A DNA stretch of 42,513 nucleotides, from NCBI RefSeq assembly GCF_022288825.1, contig NZ_JAKOOW010000036.1, forward strand, positions 1,917 to 44,429, in the 5' to 3' direction. Under the pieces are notes generated by a model. It was not told the DNA's origin. It ran no database searches and saw only the letters and a program-made list of their open reading frames with translations. Positions 23,607 through 31,550 of the stretch are shown here, in pieces (position 1 is the stretch's first letter; each line of letters begins with the position of its first letter). Position numbers and translations under genes: made by a program. Origin of the DNA: Kingella pumchi. Its GTDB lineage: Bacteria; Pseudomonadota; Gammaproteobacteria; Burkholderiales; Neisseriaceae.

Positions 23607-23813
23607 ATGTATGTCTGCATCTGTAATGCCGTTACCGACCACCAGATTAAAGAGAGTGTTGCCGCCGGCGCATCGTCGCTAACCGACCTGAAAGACCAGC
23701 TCGGCGTGGGCAACTGCTGCGGCTGCTGCACCGACCTTGCCGGCTCGTTTCTCAGCGCCGCCGCCGTTTCTTCAAGCATTTCGGTAACTTCGCCGATGGG
23801 CGCCGAACATTAA
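23607..23813 (+). CDS. bfd: Bacterioferritin-associated ferredoxin (Bfd)
   Basis: This small [2Fe-2S] protein donates electrons to bacterioferritin to release stored iron. The 68-residue protein starts MYVCICNAVTD, with the first C-x-C pair at residues 4 and 6. A cysteine cluster GNCCGCC (about 36-41) supplies the second pair. The C-terminal extension, rich in serine and alanine, is a little longer than in E. coli. It has a good ribosome-binding site (TAAGGAAA). It is a single-gene unit ended by the terminator at 23864. No bacterioferritin gene is in the window. Confidence 0.9.
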   Translation: MYVCICNAVTDHQIKESVAAGASSLTDLKDQLGVGNCCGCCTDLAGSFLSAAAVSSSISVTSPMGAEH

Positions 23814-23863
23814 TTCCCTTTCGTTTTCATTTTTCGTTTCCGTTGTATTCCTTTATCAAATTG

Positions 23864-23892
23864 GGCGGCTGTAACCAGGCCGCCGTTTTTTT
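23864..23892 (+). terminator. Intrinsic terminator of bfd
   Basis: GGCGGC (23864-23869) pairs with GCCGCC (23879-23884) around a 9-base loop, followed by G and seven T. This is one of few terminators here not made from uptake sequences. Confidence 0.85.
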
Positions 23893-23960
23893 GCCCGCCG
23901 CCTGCCGCATTTGCGTACAATCGCCGCTTTCAGGCTGCCTGCGAGAGTTGTCCGATTATC

Positions 23961-24980
23961 ATGCGTAGAACTTCGTCCCGAACCAAAACCTTCTCCCCCT
24001 TCAAATGGCTTTTGCTGTTGCTGCTTGCCGCCGCCGGCGCCTATGCCGCCCTGCTGTTTGCCCCCAAAGGCACCGGCAAGCCCTATACCCTGCGTATCGC
24101 CAAAGGGCAGGGCATGGCCGCCGTCAGCCGCCGGCTGGCAGACGACGGCATCGTTTACAGCCGCTGGGTGCTGCTGTCGGCCGCCTATTTCGACGGCAGC
24201 CACGACAAACTCAAAGACGGCAGCTACCGCCTGCCCGCCCGCCTTTCGGCATGGGAAGTTCTGCAGCGCCTGAAAAGCGAAACGCCCGACACCGTGCGCG
24301 TGCAGATTATCGAAGGCATGCGCTTTTCGCAGATGCGCCGCCTGATCAACCAAAACCCCGACATCCGCCACGACACCGCTAGCTGGAGCGACGAGCAGCT
24401 TCTAAACGCCGTTGCTTCCGACATCCCCTACCATCATCCCGAAGGGCTGTTTTTCCCCGACAGCTACGAAATCAGCATGAACAGCAGCGATCTGCAGATT
24501 TTTCAGGCTGCCCACAAAGCCATGAACCAAGCGCTCGACCAAGCCTGGGAAAGCCGCAGCGCCGATCTGCCCTACCAAGACCGCTACCAGCTGCTGATTA
24601 TGGCCAGCCTGATTGAAAAAGAAACCGCCCACGCGGAAGACCGCGGCAATGTCTCATCCGTATTCCGCAACCGCCTGCGCAAAAACATGCGCCTGCAGAC
24701 CGACCCCACCGTGATTTACGGCATGGGCGACGCCTATCAGGGCAAAATTCGCAAAGCCGACCTGCAGCGCGACACCCCCTACAACACCTATACCCGCAAC
24801 GGCCTGCCGCCCACGCCCATCGCTCTGCCCGGCCGCGCCGCGCTTGAAGCCGCCGCCCATCCCGCCGACAGCGATTATCTCTATTTCGTCTCACGCATGG
24901 ACGGCAGCGGCAAAAGCCAGTTCAGCCGCACGCTGGAAGAACACAACGCCGCCGTGCGCCAGTACATCCTGAAAAAATAA
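23961..24980 (+). CDS. mltG: Endolytic murein transglycosylase MltG
   Basis: MltG cuts nascent glycan strands and so sets their length. The 339-residue protein has a basic N-terminus, one membrane anchor (WLLLLLLAAAGAYAALLF, about residues 14-33), a LysM-like domain and the YceG catalytic domain. The catalytic Glu is in MASLIEKETAHAEDRG (about residue 219), followed by SVFRNRLRKNMRLQTDPTVIYG and TPYNTYTRNGLPPTPI. An uptake sequence encodes IFQAAHK. The tmk gene that often follows mltG is absent; a convergent RDD gene comes next. Confidence 0.96.
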   Translation: MRRTSSRTKTFSPFKWLLLLLLAAAGAYAALLFAPKGTGKPYTLRIAKGQGMAAVSRRLADDGIVYSRWVLLSAAYFDGSHDKLKDGSYRLPARLSAWEVLQRLKSETPDTVRVQIIEGMRFSQMRRLINQNPDIRHDTASWSDEQLLNAVASDIPYHHPEGLFFPDSYEISMNSSDLQIFQAAHKAMNQALDQAWESRSADLPYQDRYQLLIMASLIEKETAHAEDRGNVSSVFRNRLRKNMRLQTDPTVIYGMGDAYQGKIRKADLQRDTPYNTYTRNGLPPTPIALPGRAALEAAAHPADSDYLYFVSRMDGSGKSQFSRTLEEHNAAVRQYILKK

Positions 24981-24991
24981 GCACCGCAGAT

Positions 24992-25038
24992 AAAAAAGCA
25001 GCCTGAAAACCGGTAACAAGGTTTTCAGGCTGTTTTTT
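24992..25038. terminator. Bidirectional uptake-sequence terminator
   Basis: Arms 24992-25010 and 25021-25038 pair with one bulged G, with A6 and T6 tracts at the ends. It lies between the convergent mltG and the RDD gene. Confidence 0.8.
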
Positions 25039-25120
25039 CGTTTGGAACAAAATGGCTGTTTTGCCCTATATGCCGAAAACACCTGCCCCGCGCAGGCAGG
25101 GCTGGGTTGGGCGGGACGGT

Positions 25121-25681
25121 TCAGACTTTGACCACATAGGTATCGGCCAGCAGATCCCACAATACACGGCGGTCTCGCTCAACCATAAACAACAGTACCA
25201 AATTGGCTATTAGGGCGACAATGCTGATTATGCCGCCAAGTATCGGAATCGCCCCCAGAATGCTGACAATCAGGTTGTAGCCAAACTCACGCACCAATAC
25301 ATATTTGACAAACCCCGGATTGTCTCCGTCTGCATTTACCACACGGATACCGAGCAGTTTTTTACCGAAAGTCTGGCCGTATTTCGTCATCAGTACCACT
25401 TGGTAAACAAGGTAAGCCAATACCAGCGCGATGAACACCAACATCATAAGCTCGGCGTTGTTGCGGAATGAGGGCACGATAAGGGCAGCAACAATGCCGA
25501 TAACAAATATCGGCAGGCTATCCACTATACGGGCACCGATGCGCTCGCCCGCGCCGGCCAGAACCAGGGTTTCTTCGTCCATTCGCGTGTCGATGGCGGT
25601 GGATTGGTAGGCTTCGCGGTAATCAGTACGCTGCGGCTGATTGTTGAAAGAACCGTTGGGGTTCGGGCGGTAGTCTTGCAT
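25121..25681 (-). CDS. RDD family integral membrane protein
   Basis: The 186-residue protein has a hydrophilic N-terminus of about 50 residues (rich in Asn, Gln and Pro) and then the RDD domain: GERIGARIVDSLPIFVIGIV, with the R...D pair, and the second segment YGQTFGKKLLGIRVVNADG. Three or four membrane helices are predicted. Family members are poorly characterised; some have been linked to ion transport. I chose the ATG at 25681, which has GAAGGAT upstream, over a longer frame to 25738. A TATAAT on the minus strand (25721-25726) could be its -10 element. Confidence 0.85.
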   Translation of the reverse strand: MQDYRPNPNGSFNNQPQRTDYREAYQSTAIDTRMDEETLVLAGAGERIGARIVDSLPIFVIGIVAALIVPSFRNNAELMMLVFIALVLAYLVYQVVLMTKYGQTFGKKLLGIRVVNADGDNPGFVKYVLVREFGYNLIVSILGAIPILGGIISIVALIANLVLLFMVERDRRVLWDLLADTYVVKV

Positions 25682-25810
25682 AACGATATCCTTCGAGGGG
25701 TTTAACGAAAAAAGGGCGCAATTATAACGGGCTGACAAACAAAACTTAGCATTTTTAACCCAAATGCCGGAACAACACCGACGATCGCGGCATAAATGCT
25801 ACAGCCGGCA

Positions 25811-25854
25811 AAAAGCAGCCTGAAAACCCTGTTATCGGTTTTCAGGCTGCTTTT
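25811..25854 (-). terminator. Uptake-sequence terminator overlapping the end of the YoaK-type gene
   Basis: An 18-bp perfect stem (25811-25828 with 25837-25854) has an 8-base loop that contains the stop codon of the gene to its right. The upstream arm is coding sequence. Confidence 0.75.
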
Positions 25855-26677
25855 CGTTTGGCCGCTGTTTTTCCCGTCGCATCAGATACCAGCGCAGCCG
25901 GCTGCGGATGTCGTAGCCGATCGAGCCGAAGCCGAGCATAAACAGCGTGGCGGAGACCGGCAGGGTGAAATGGTAGCCGATCTGGTGGTAGCCCCAGGCG
26001 CCGATGATGCCTCCGATCACAAAGCTGGCAACGGTGCCGGTAAACAGCGCCATTTTCGGGCGGTTTACTTTTACGTCGGGCAGGCGCGGATTGGTGTCGC
26101 GGCGGTAGTAGAGCACTTTGGCCAGCTCGATGCCCAAATCGGTTACGGTGCCGGTCATGTGGGTGGAGCGGATGGCGCCGCCGGAGAGCACGGTCATCAC
26201 GGTGTTGTGCATGCCCATGATAAACGACAGAAACAGCACGGTAGGCGGCACCATCGCGCTGCCGATATGAGACAGCGCCACGCCCAGCAGGCCGAACAGC
26301 AAAAGATACAGCGCTTCCATCCACATCGACAGCGCATAGCTGCTGTGAAAACGAAAACGCTTGGCCCACAGGATAATCCAGCCCGAATGGGTGGCGCCGG
26401 TGAGATAAGCGAGCACGCCCGAGAGCGCCAGCAGGCCGGTTTGCCAGCGGCCGAGCGCGAACTCATCGGCAGCGTTGGAAAGGTGGCCGGTGATGTGCGA
26501 AGTGTAGCCGGCCACCGCAAAGAAACCGCCGGCGTTGATCGCCCCCGCCAAGAGCGCCATCAGATAGCCCAGCAGCCGGAAACGGAAGTCCGAAATCGGG
26601 CTGTCGTGCAGATAGGGCTTGTCTGCCTGCCAGAATGGGTGGGAAACGGTTTTGCGCGGGCGGCGGGTGCGGGACAT
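25832..26677 (-). CDS. YoaK/DUF1275 family membrane protein
   Basis: The 281-residue protein has about six hydrophobic helices and the DUF1275 hallmarks: AGAINAGGFFAVAGYTSHITGHLSN (about residues 36-60) and FIMGMHNTVMT with STHMTGTVTDLG (about 147-180). Its biochemical role is unknown to me. I chose the ATG at 26677 (MSRTRRPRK) because the upstream part of the longer frame is low-similarity and reads through uptake sequences. The last residues KQPENR are encoded by an uptake sequence that is also a terminator arm. Confidence 0.85.
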   Translation of the reverse strand: MSRTRRPRKTVSHPFWQADKPYLHDSPISDFRFRLLGYLMALLAGAINAGGFFAVAGYTSHITGHLSNAADEFALGRWQTGLLALSGVLAYLTGATHSGWIILWAKRFRFHSSYALSMWMEALYLLLFGLLGVALSHIGSAMVPPTVLFLSFIMGMHNTVMTVLSGGAIRSTHMTGTVTDLGIELAKVLYYRRDTNPRLPDVKVNRPKMALFTGTVASFVIGGIIGAWGYHQIGYHFTLPVSATLFMLGFGSIGYDIRSRLRWYLMRREKQRPNEKQPENR

Positions 26678-26716
26678 GGCGGTAAAAAAGAAAGAAAACG
26701 GCGTTTTCGTTGTTCG

Positions 26717-26919
26717 GGCAGCCTGAAGTGCGGCAAAACGGCTTTCAGGCTGCCTGAAACACGGCGCCGGCATTTTAGCATCTGCCGCGCGGCGCGGGCT
26801 TTGACTGATATCCAAGCCGGCGGATATTTTTCAGGCTGCCCGAATATGGCAGGCAGCCTGAAAAATGCTTGGGCGCAAACGTTTCAGGCTGCCCGAATCC
26901 ATCTCAAGGCAGCCTGAAA
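26717..26919. repeat. Cluster of seven uptake sequences
   Basis: Within about 200 bases there are a degenerate copy (from 26718), a 17-base palindrome (26743-26759, two copies) and two inverted pairs (26827-26840 with 26852-26865; 26882-26893 with 26908-26919). It fills the gap between murU and the YoaK-type gene and contains no reading frame of note. Confidence 0.8.
26743..26759. repeat. 17-base uptake-sequence palindrome
   Basis: TTTCAGGCTGCCTGAAA within the uptake-sequence cluster upstream of the YoaK-type gene. Confidence 0.8.
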
Positions 26920-26924
26920 AGCCG

Positions 26925-27635
26925 TTAGGACAATTTTCCTGCCCGCGCCAGCGCATCGGCTTCGTCCAGCCGCTCGGGCGTGCCGACATCGAGCCACAGG
27001 CCGTGGTGGAACTCGCCGCCAACGCGCCCATCGGTCATCGCATCGCGCAGCAGCGGCGCGAGTTTGGCACGGCTGTGTGGCGCAATGCCGGCAAACAGCT
27101 CGGGCGCGTAAACGCCGACGCCGCTAAATGTGCCGCCCTGCGCGTTCGGCGCGGCGGCATCGGCGTGCAGCAGGCCGCTATTGTCGAGCGCAAAATCGCC
27201 CGCCGGATGGTGCGGCGGGTTGGGCACCAGCCACAGATGCGCCAGTAGGCTGCGTTCGGCAAGGGCGGCAGCGCGTTCGGCGGCAGCCTGAAAGTCGATA
27301 TCGGTAAAAACGTCGCCGTTCACCACCAAAAACGGTTGATTACCCAAGAGCGGCAGCGCGGTGGCAATGCCGCCGGCGGTTTCCAGCCCGCCTTCGTTTT
27401 CCGGCGAATAGGCGATATTCACGCCCCACGCCGCGCCGTCGCCCAGCGCGTCTTCGATTTGGCGGCCGAGCCAGGCGTGGTTGATGACGATGTCGCGAAA
27501 ACCGGCGGCGTGAAGCCGGCGCAGGTGGTGGACAATCAGCGCTTCGCCGCCGGCTTTCAGCAGCGGCTTGGGCGTGCGGTCGGTCAGCGGACGCATACGC
27601 TCGCCGCGTCCGGCGGCCAGAATCATGGCTTTCAT
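26925..27635 (-). CDS. murU: N-acetylmuramate alpha-1-phosphate uridylyltransferase (MurU-like)
   Basis: This sugar-1-phosphate nucleotidyltransferase, in the MurU pathway, makes UDP-MurNAc from recycled MurNAc-1-phosphate. The 236-residue protein begins MKAMILAAGRGERMRPLTDRTPKPLL, the nucleotide- and magnesium-binding signature. It continues with NEGGLETAGGIATALPLLG and FLVVNGDVFTDIDF. The small size and the LETAGGI segment fit MurU better than glucose- or mannose-1-phosphate enzymes. AmgK, its usual partner, is not in the window. An uptake sequence encodes DFQAAAERA. I chose the ATG at 27635, with AAGG upstream. Confidence 0.85.
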   Translation of the reverse strand: MKAMILAAGRGERMRPLTDRTPKPLLKAGGEALIVHHLRRLHAAGFRDIVINHAWLGRQIEDALGDGAAWGVNIAYSPENEGGLETAGGIATALPLLGNQPFLVVNGDVFTDIDFQAAAERAAALAERSLLAHLWLVPNPPHHPAGDFALDNSGLLHADAAAPNAQGGTFSGVGVYAPELFAGIAPHSRAKLAPLLRDAMTDGRVGGEFHHGLWLDVGTPERLDEADALARAGKLS

Positions 27636-27730
27636 GGGGAACCTTTGTGCAGTTTGGGTGTTTCGGATGGGCAAAAGCAGCCTGAAAAAATGCTGTCCGC
27701 CGCACGGAATACGCTTGTTTGGCGTTTGGC

Positions 27731-27774
27731 AAAGGCAGCCTGAAAGCCGCGAATACGGTTTTCAGGCTGCCTTT
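27731..27774 (-). terminator. Uptake-sequence hairpin after the lectin-like gene
   Basis: A 15-bp perfect stem (27731-27745 with 27760-27774) with a 14-base loop lies 16 bases beyond the stop codon of the minus-strand gene. Confidence 0.7.
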
Positions 27775-27789
27775 TGCGGTGGGGCGGGT

Positions 27790-28467
27790 TTAGTGGTTGT
27801 CGTCCACCCACACGCTGCCGCTGCCGTTTCTGTCCAGACGGATGCCGTCGGGGGTGCGGGTGTCGTAGTTGCGCTCGCGGCGGGTGTTGCCGATGCCGCG
27901 ATCTTCGCTGCTGATGCTGCTGGAGCCGTGTTTGCGGCTTTGCTCGCGGTCATAGCGGTTGCTGAAATAGAACTGCTGGTTGCGGCTGCTGTTGCAGCTG
28001 CGGATGCTCAGGTAGTTTTCGGAGGCATCGAGGCATTTGCCCGAATCGGCGCTGCGGATGCGGCCGCCGTCGAGATACCAGCGCTGGTTGTCTTTGCCGT
28101 TGCATTGGAACAGGATAACGCGGCTGCCGTCGCGGGTTTCGCCGCCGGATACGTCCAGACAGCGGCCGTTTTGGCGGATGGTGCCGCTGCGCGAATCGAA
28201 GCGGAATTGTTGGTTGGACTGGCCGTGGCAGCGGTAGCGGATCAGGCTGTGGTGGTCGTCGCCGTGGATGTCGAGGCACTCGCCGCGGTCGGTGCGGATC
28301 AGGCCGCCGGCATCGTATTGGTCGCGCTCGCGTTCGTAATCGTCGCGGCGGTTGTGTTCGGGGTAGTAGATGCGGTCGTTTTGCCCGTGCGAGTCGATGT
28401 CGATCAGATCGGGCAGCTGCACATTGCAGGCGGCCGGCATCAGCGGCAGCAGCAGGGCGGCGGTCAT
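27790..28467 (-). CDS. Ricin-B-type lectin domain lipoprotein, start codon possibly lost
   Basis: The reading frame gives 225 residues beginning MTAALLLPLMPAACNVQ, a lipoprotein signal with the lipid Cys at 14 but no basic n-region. The middle is a beta-trefoil ricin-type domain with QQFRFD and QRWYLDGG (QxW-like) repeats and the recurring GECLDIHGD / GRCLDVSGG / GKCLDASEN motif. The tail is hydrophilic. Upstream, a perfect ribosome-binding site (AAAGGA) is followed by CACAT and seven A. Adding one G after CACAT would give ATG AAA AAA ACC, in frame and with ideal spacing. The protein may therefore be poorly expressed or start differently. Confidence 0.7.
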   Translation of the reverse strand: MTAALLLPLMPAACNVQLPDLIDIDSHGQNDRIYYPEHNRRDDYERERDQYDAGGLIRTDRGECLDIHGDDHHSLIRYRCHGQSNQQFRFDSRSGTIRQNGRCLDVSGGETRDGSRVILFQCNGKDNQRWYLDGGRIRSADSGKCLDASENYLSIRSCNSSRNQQFYFSNRYDREQSRKHGSSSISSEDRGIGNTRRERNYDTRTPDGIRLDRNGSGSVWVDDNH

Positions 28468-28512
28468 GGTTTTTTTATGTGGATTCCTTTCGTAAAAACA
28501 GCGGCTAAGGTC

Positions 28513-28529
28513 TTTCAGGCTGCCTGAAA
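28513..28529. repeat. 17-base uptake-sequence palindrome
   Basis: TTTCAGGCTGCCTGAAA in the gap upstream of the lectin-like lipoprotein gene. Confidence 0.8.
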
Positions 28530-28602
28530 ACAGGCCGCGCCCAAGCCGGCGGCCGGCAGCATAAGGCCAAGCGGGCAGGCGGTAAACCGGCTGTACAAAC
28601 GA

Positions 28603-28935
28603 TTACGCTTTTTTTACAAATTCCGACTTTAAATTCATGGCGCTGCCGTCGATTTTGCAGGCGATGTCGTGATCGCCTTCCTGCAGGCGGATGTTTTTCA
28701 CTTTGGTGCCCTGCTTGATCACCTGCGAGCTGCCTTTGACTTTCAAATCTTTAATCAGCACCACGGTATCGCCGTCGGCCAGCGGCGTGCCGTTGGCGTC
28801 TTTTACCACCGCCGCGCTCTCGGCGGCGGCTTCGTTTTCAGGCTGCCATTCGTGGGCGCATTCGGGGCAGACAAACTGGATGCCGTCGTGATAGGCGTAT
28901 TCGGAGCCGCATTGCGGGCAGGCGGGTTGGGTCAT
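28603..28935 (-). CDS. yjdM: Zinc-ribbon protein YjdM (PhnA family)
   Basis: The 110-residue protein has an N-terminal zinc ribbon with two C-x-x-C pairs (ACPQCGS and FVCPECAH, residues 6-28). A PhnA-type domain follows, with DANGTPLADGDTVVLIKDLKVKGSS and QGTKVKNIRLQEGDHDIACKIDG. The old link to phosphonoacetate hydrolysis does not hold for the E. coli type, and the role remains unclear. An uptake sequence encodes WQPENEA, in the linker between ribbon and domain. It has an AAAGGAACC ribosome-binding site. Confidence 0.93.
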   Translation of the reverse strand: MTQPACPQCGSEYAYHDGIQFVCPECAHEWQPENEAAAESAAVVKDANGTPLADGDTVVLIKDLKVKGSSQVIKQGTKVKNIRLQEGDHDIACKIDGSAMNLKSEFVKKA

Positions 28936-28983
28936 GGTGGGTTCCTTTAATCAATGGTTGGGCGGATGGTTCGGGGTTTGGAG

Positions 28984-29042
28984 GCAGCCTGAGAGCCGAA
29001 TAATGCGGCTTTCAGGCTGCTTTTGCTTTTCAGGCTGCTTTT
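28984..29042. terminator. Uptake-sequence hairpin with one G-U pair, plus an extra copy
   Basis: Arms 28984-28997 and 29007-29020 pair over 14 positions with one G-U wobble. A third uptake sequence followed by a T-tract lies at 29027-29042. It is just downstream of the flavin reductase gene on the minus strand. Confidence 0.5.
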
Positions 29043-29048
29043 TTGTCC

Positions 29049-29537
29049 TTACGCAATTTGGGCGAAGGCGCGGCGGAAATAGGCGAGGGCGGGGCGGTTG
29101 TGCTTGCCCAGGCGGATTTCTTCGATGCCGACGTAGAAAATGCGGTGGGTGCCCATGTCGTGATGCTGGAGGATGCGGCCGTGCAGGTGGGCGAGGGCGT
29201 CGTCAATCTGCAGCTGGCCGCTGCTGCCGCGGTGCCAGATGTGCTGCTCGAAACGCTCTTCGTGGGTGAGTTTGGTGATGCCGGCAAAATGCTCAGCGGC
29301 GTCTTGCTGGCCGGCGGAAAGCACGTTGATGCACAGCTCGCCGTTGCCGGTGAGTATCGGGCAGATGCGGGTGTTGAGATTGACGCACAGCACCACGGTG
29401 GGCGGGGTGTCGGTAACCGGCGCGACCGAGGTCATGGTGATGCCGTAGCGGCCGTGTTCGCCGTCGGTGGTAATCAGATAGACGCCGGCGGCGCAGGCGG
29501 CCATGGCGTTGCGGAAATCCTGCTGGATGCTGTCCAT
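29049..29537 (-). CDS. Flavin reductase family protein (FMN-binding)
   Basis: The 162-residue protein fits the HpaC/RutF-like flavin reductase fold. It has FRNAMAACAAGVYLITTDGEHGRYGITMTSVAPV, the FMN-binding segment PPTVVLCVNLNTRICPIL, NGELCINVLS and a late HRIFYVGIEEI strand. Relatives reduce FMN or FAD with NAD(P)H to feed a partner monooxygenase. No such partner is adjacent. It starts 6 bases after the end of alr, so the two form an operon. Substrate unknown. Confidence 0.85.
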   Translation of the reverse strand: MDSIQQDFRNAMAACAAGVYLITTDGEHGRYGITMTSVAPVTDTPPTVVLCVNLNTRICPILTGNGELCINVLSAGQQDAAEHFAGITKLTHEERFEQHIWHRGSSGQLQIDDALAHLHGRILQHHDMGTHRIFYVGIEEIRLGKHNRPALAYFRRAFAQIA

Positions 29538-29543
29538 GGCGGC

Positions 29544-30596
29544 CTACCGGTAGATTTTTTGCGCGCGTTTGACGGCGCAGACGATTTCGTGGGGAATGGT
29601 GCCGGCGGCGGCGGCCACTTCGTTGACGCTGATTTCGTCGCCGAAGAGTTCGACGCTGTCGCCGCTGCCGCCGCCTTTGCTCAAATCAACGGTGAGCATG
29701 TCCATCGAGATGCGGCCGATGATGCGGCTGGGGCAGCCTGAAACCGATACCGGCGCGCCGCTGCCGGCGTGGCGCGGGTAGCCGTCGGCATAGCCGCAGG
29801 CCACCAGGCCGACGCGGGTGGGGCGGCTGGTGTAGAAGGCGGCGCCGTAACCCACCGGCTCGTGCGCCTGCAGGATGCGTTCGGCAAAAACTTGGCTGGA
29901 GAGTTTCATTACCGGCTTGAGCCGGCTGTCGCGGCCGCCGAACGGGTCGATGCCGTACAGCGCGATGCCCGCCCGCCCCCATTCGCGGTGGCTGGCGGGG
30001 TGGGCGAGAATGGCGGCGGAATTGGCCAGGCTTTCGGCGCCGGGCAGTGCGGCGCAGATGCTGTCGAAGGTTTCGGTTTGCAGCTCGGTCATGCCGCTGT
30101 CGGCGATGTCGGCGCAGGCAAAGTGGCTCATTTTGACGATTTCGGCCACCTTCGGGCTTTGCTTCAGCGCGTTGTAGGCGGCGGCGTAGTCCTGCGGGAA
30201 AAAGCCGGCGCGGTGCATGCCGCTGTCCATTTTCAGCCAGACGTTTACCGGCGATTGCCAGTTGTGGGCGAGCAGCGCTTCTAGTTGCGCCTGCTGGTGG
30301 ACGACCGGCCACAGGCGGTGTTGGTCAACCAAAGCGTATTCGGCAGCCTGAAACACCCCTTCGAGCAGCACGATGGGCTTTTGGATGCCGGCCTCGCGCA
30401 GCTGCAGCGCTTCTTCCAGCAGCGCCACCGCAAAGCCGTCGGCCTCGTTTTCCAGCGCCTGCGCGCAGGGCAGCGCACCGTGGCCGTAGGCGTCGGCTTT
30501 GATTACCGCCAGCATTTTGCCGCCGTGTAAGGCTTTGAGTGTCCGGTAGTTGTCGCGCAGGTGCTGCAGGCGGATTTCGCATATCAGGGGGCGCAT
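29544..30596 (-). CDS. alr: Alanine racemase
   Basis: This PLP enzyme makes D-alanine for peptidoglycan. The 350-residue protein has the PLP lysine at residue 33 in VIKADAYGHGA, and the catalytic-tyrosine segment GYGAAFYTS with VACGYADGYPR (about residue 270). The C-terminal barrel has GRISMDMLTVDL and FGDEISVNEVA. Uptake sequences encode VFQAAEYA and SGCPS. A minus-strand TATAAT (30648-30653) about 50 bases upstream fits a promoter. The flavin reductase gene follows after 6 bases. Confidence 0.96.
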   Translation of the reverse strand: MRPLICEIRLQHLRDNYRTLKALHGGKMLAVIKADAYGHGALPCAQALENEADGFAVALLEEALQLREAGIQKPIVLLEGVFQAAEYALVDQHRLWPVVHQQAQLEALLAHNWQSPVNVWLKMDSGMHRAGFFPQDYAAAYNALKQSPKVAEIVKMSHFACADIADSGMTELQTETFDSICAALPGAESLANSAAILAHPASHREWGRAGIALYGIDPFGGRDSRLKPVMKLSSQVFAERILQAHEPVGYGAAFYTSRPTRVGLVACGYADGYPRHAGSGAPVSVSGCPSRIIGRISMDMLTVDLSKGGGSGDSVELFGDEISVNEVAAAAGTIPHEIVCAVKRAQKIYR

Positions 30597-30647
30597 GGTT
30601 GCTGTGTCCTAGGCTTAAAGGCAGCCTGAAAATGGGTAAAGGGGCGG

Positions 30648-30675
30648 ATTATAGGGGCTTTACCGGTTTTGATAA
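30648..30675 (-). promoter_or_regulatory. Probable alr promoter
   Basis: On the minus strand a perfect TATAAT (30648-30653) lies 16 bases after TTATCA (30670-30675), a 4-of-6 match to TTGACA. Confidence 0.5.
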
Positions 30676-30710
30676 ACTGCCGGCAGCCGCGGCAGCCTGA
30701 AAATAAAGGC

Positions 30711-30740
30711 TTGCCTGAATGGCGGAAAACACACTAAAAT
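30711..30740 (+). promoter_or_regulatory. Probable promoter of the rpsP operon
   Basis: TTGCCT (30711-30716, 4 of 6) and TAAAAT (30735-30740, 5 of 6) are 18 bases apart and lie about 40 bases before the rpsP start. Confidence 0.6.
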
Positions 30741-30781
30741 GCGCGGTTTCGCAAATTGACGATTTTTTCAAAGGAATTCTC

Positions 30782-31030
30782 ATGGTAGTTATCCGTTTGT
30801 CCCGCGGCGGTTCCAAAAAACGCCCGTTCTACAACATCGTAGTAACCGACCGCCGCGCCCGCCGCGACGGCCGTTTCGTTGAGCGCGTAGGTTTCTATAA
30901 CCCCGTTGCCAACGAAAAACAAGAGCGCGTACGCCTGCAGGCCGACCGCCTGAACCACTGGATCAGCCAGGGCGCGCAAATCACTCCGGCCGTTGCCAAG
31001 CTGGTAAAAGAACAGCAAAACGCCGCTTAA
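30782..31030 (+). CDS. rpsP: Ribosomal protein bS16
   Basis: This is the 82-residue small-subunit protein needed for 30S assembly. MVVIRLSRGGSKKRPFYNIV is family consensus, followed by DRRARRDGRFVERVGFYNP. The ATG at 30782 has AAAGGAATT upstream; a longer open frame from 30719 has no similarity. It is the first gene of rpsP-rimM-trmD-rplS. Confidence 0.98.
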   Translation: MVVIRLSRGGSKKRPFYNIVVTDRRARRDGRFVERVGFYNPVANEKQERVRLQADRLNHWISQGAQITPAVAKLVKEQQNAA

Positions 31031-31040
31031 GCCCACCCGC

Positions 31041-31550
31041 ATGAGCGACTCCGCGCAATGGGTGGCCATGGGCTACATCAAAGGCGTATTCGGAATCAAA
31101 GGCTGGCTGAAAGTCAAAACCGATACCGAATACGCCGACAGTTTGCTCGATTACCGGCGCTGGCGGCTGCATAAAGACGGCAGGCGGCAAGACGTGGAAA
31201 TCGAAGACGGCAAAATCGTCGGCAGCGAACTGCAGGTCAAATTCGCCGGCATAGACGACCGCGACCAGGCTGCCTTGCTGCGCGGCTACACCGTTGAAGT
31301 ACCGCGCGACGAATTTGCCGAAACCGAAGAAGACGAATACTACTGGGTCGATTTGGTCGGCATGCAGGTGAAAAACCGCGCCGGCGAAACCATCGGTACG
31401 GTACAAAACCTGATGGAAACCGGCGCCCACGATATTCTGGTGGTGGCCAAAGCCGAAGGCAAAACGCTGATTCCCTTTGTCAGCCAGTTTATCGACGGCG
31501 TCGATCGGGAAAATCGCACCATTACCGCCGATTGGGGCAGCGACTACTGA
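31041..31550 (+). CDS. rimM: Ribosome maturation factor RimM
   Basis: RimM binds S19 and assists maturation of the 30S head. The 169-residue protein has the N-terminal barrel with GYIKGVFGIKGWLKV (about residues 11-25). The PRC-barrel follows, with EDEYYWVDLVGMQVKN, GTVQNLMETGAHDILVV and IPFVSQFIDGVDRENRTI. The start is 10 bases after the rpsP stop. The stop codon overlaps the trmD ATG by one base (TGATG arrangement). Confidence 0.97.
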   Translation: MSDSAQWVAMGYIKGVFGIKGWLKVKTDTEYADSLLDYRRWRLHKDGRRQDVEIEDGKIVGSELQVKFAGIDDRDQAALLRGYTVEVPRDEFAETEEDEYYWVDLVGMQVKNRAGETIGTVQNLMETGAHDILVVAKAEGKTLIPFVSQFIDGVDRENRTITADWGSDY

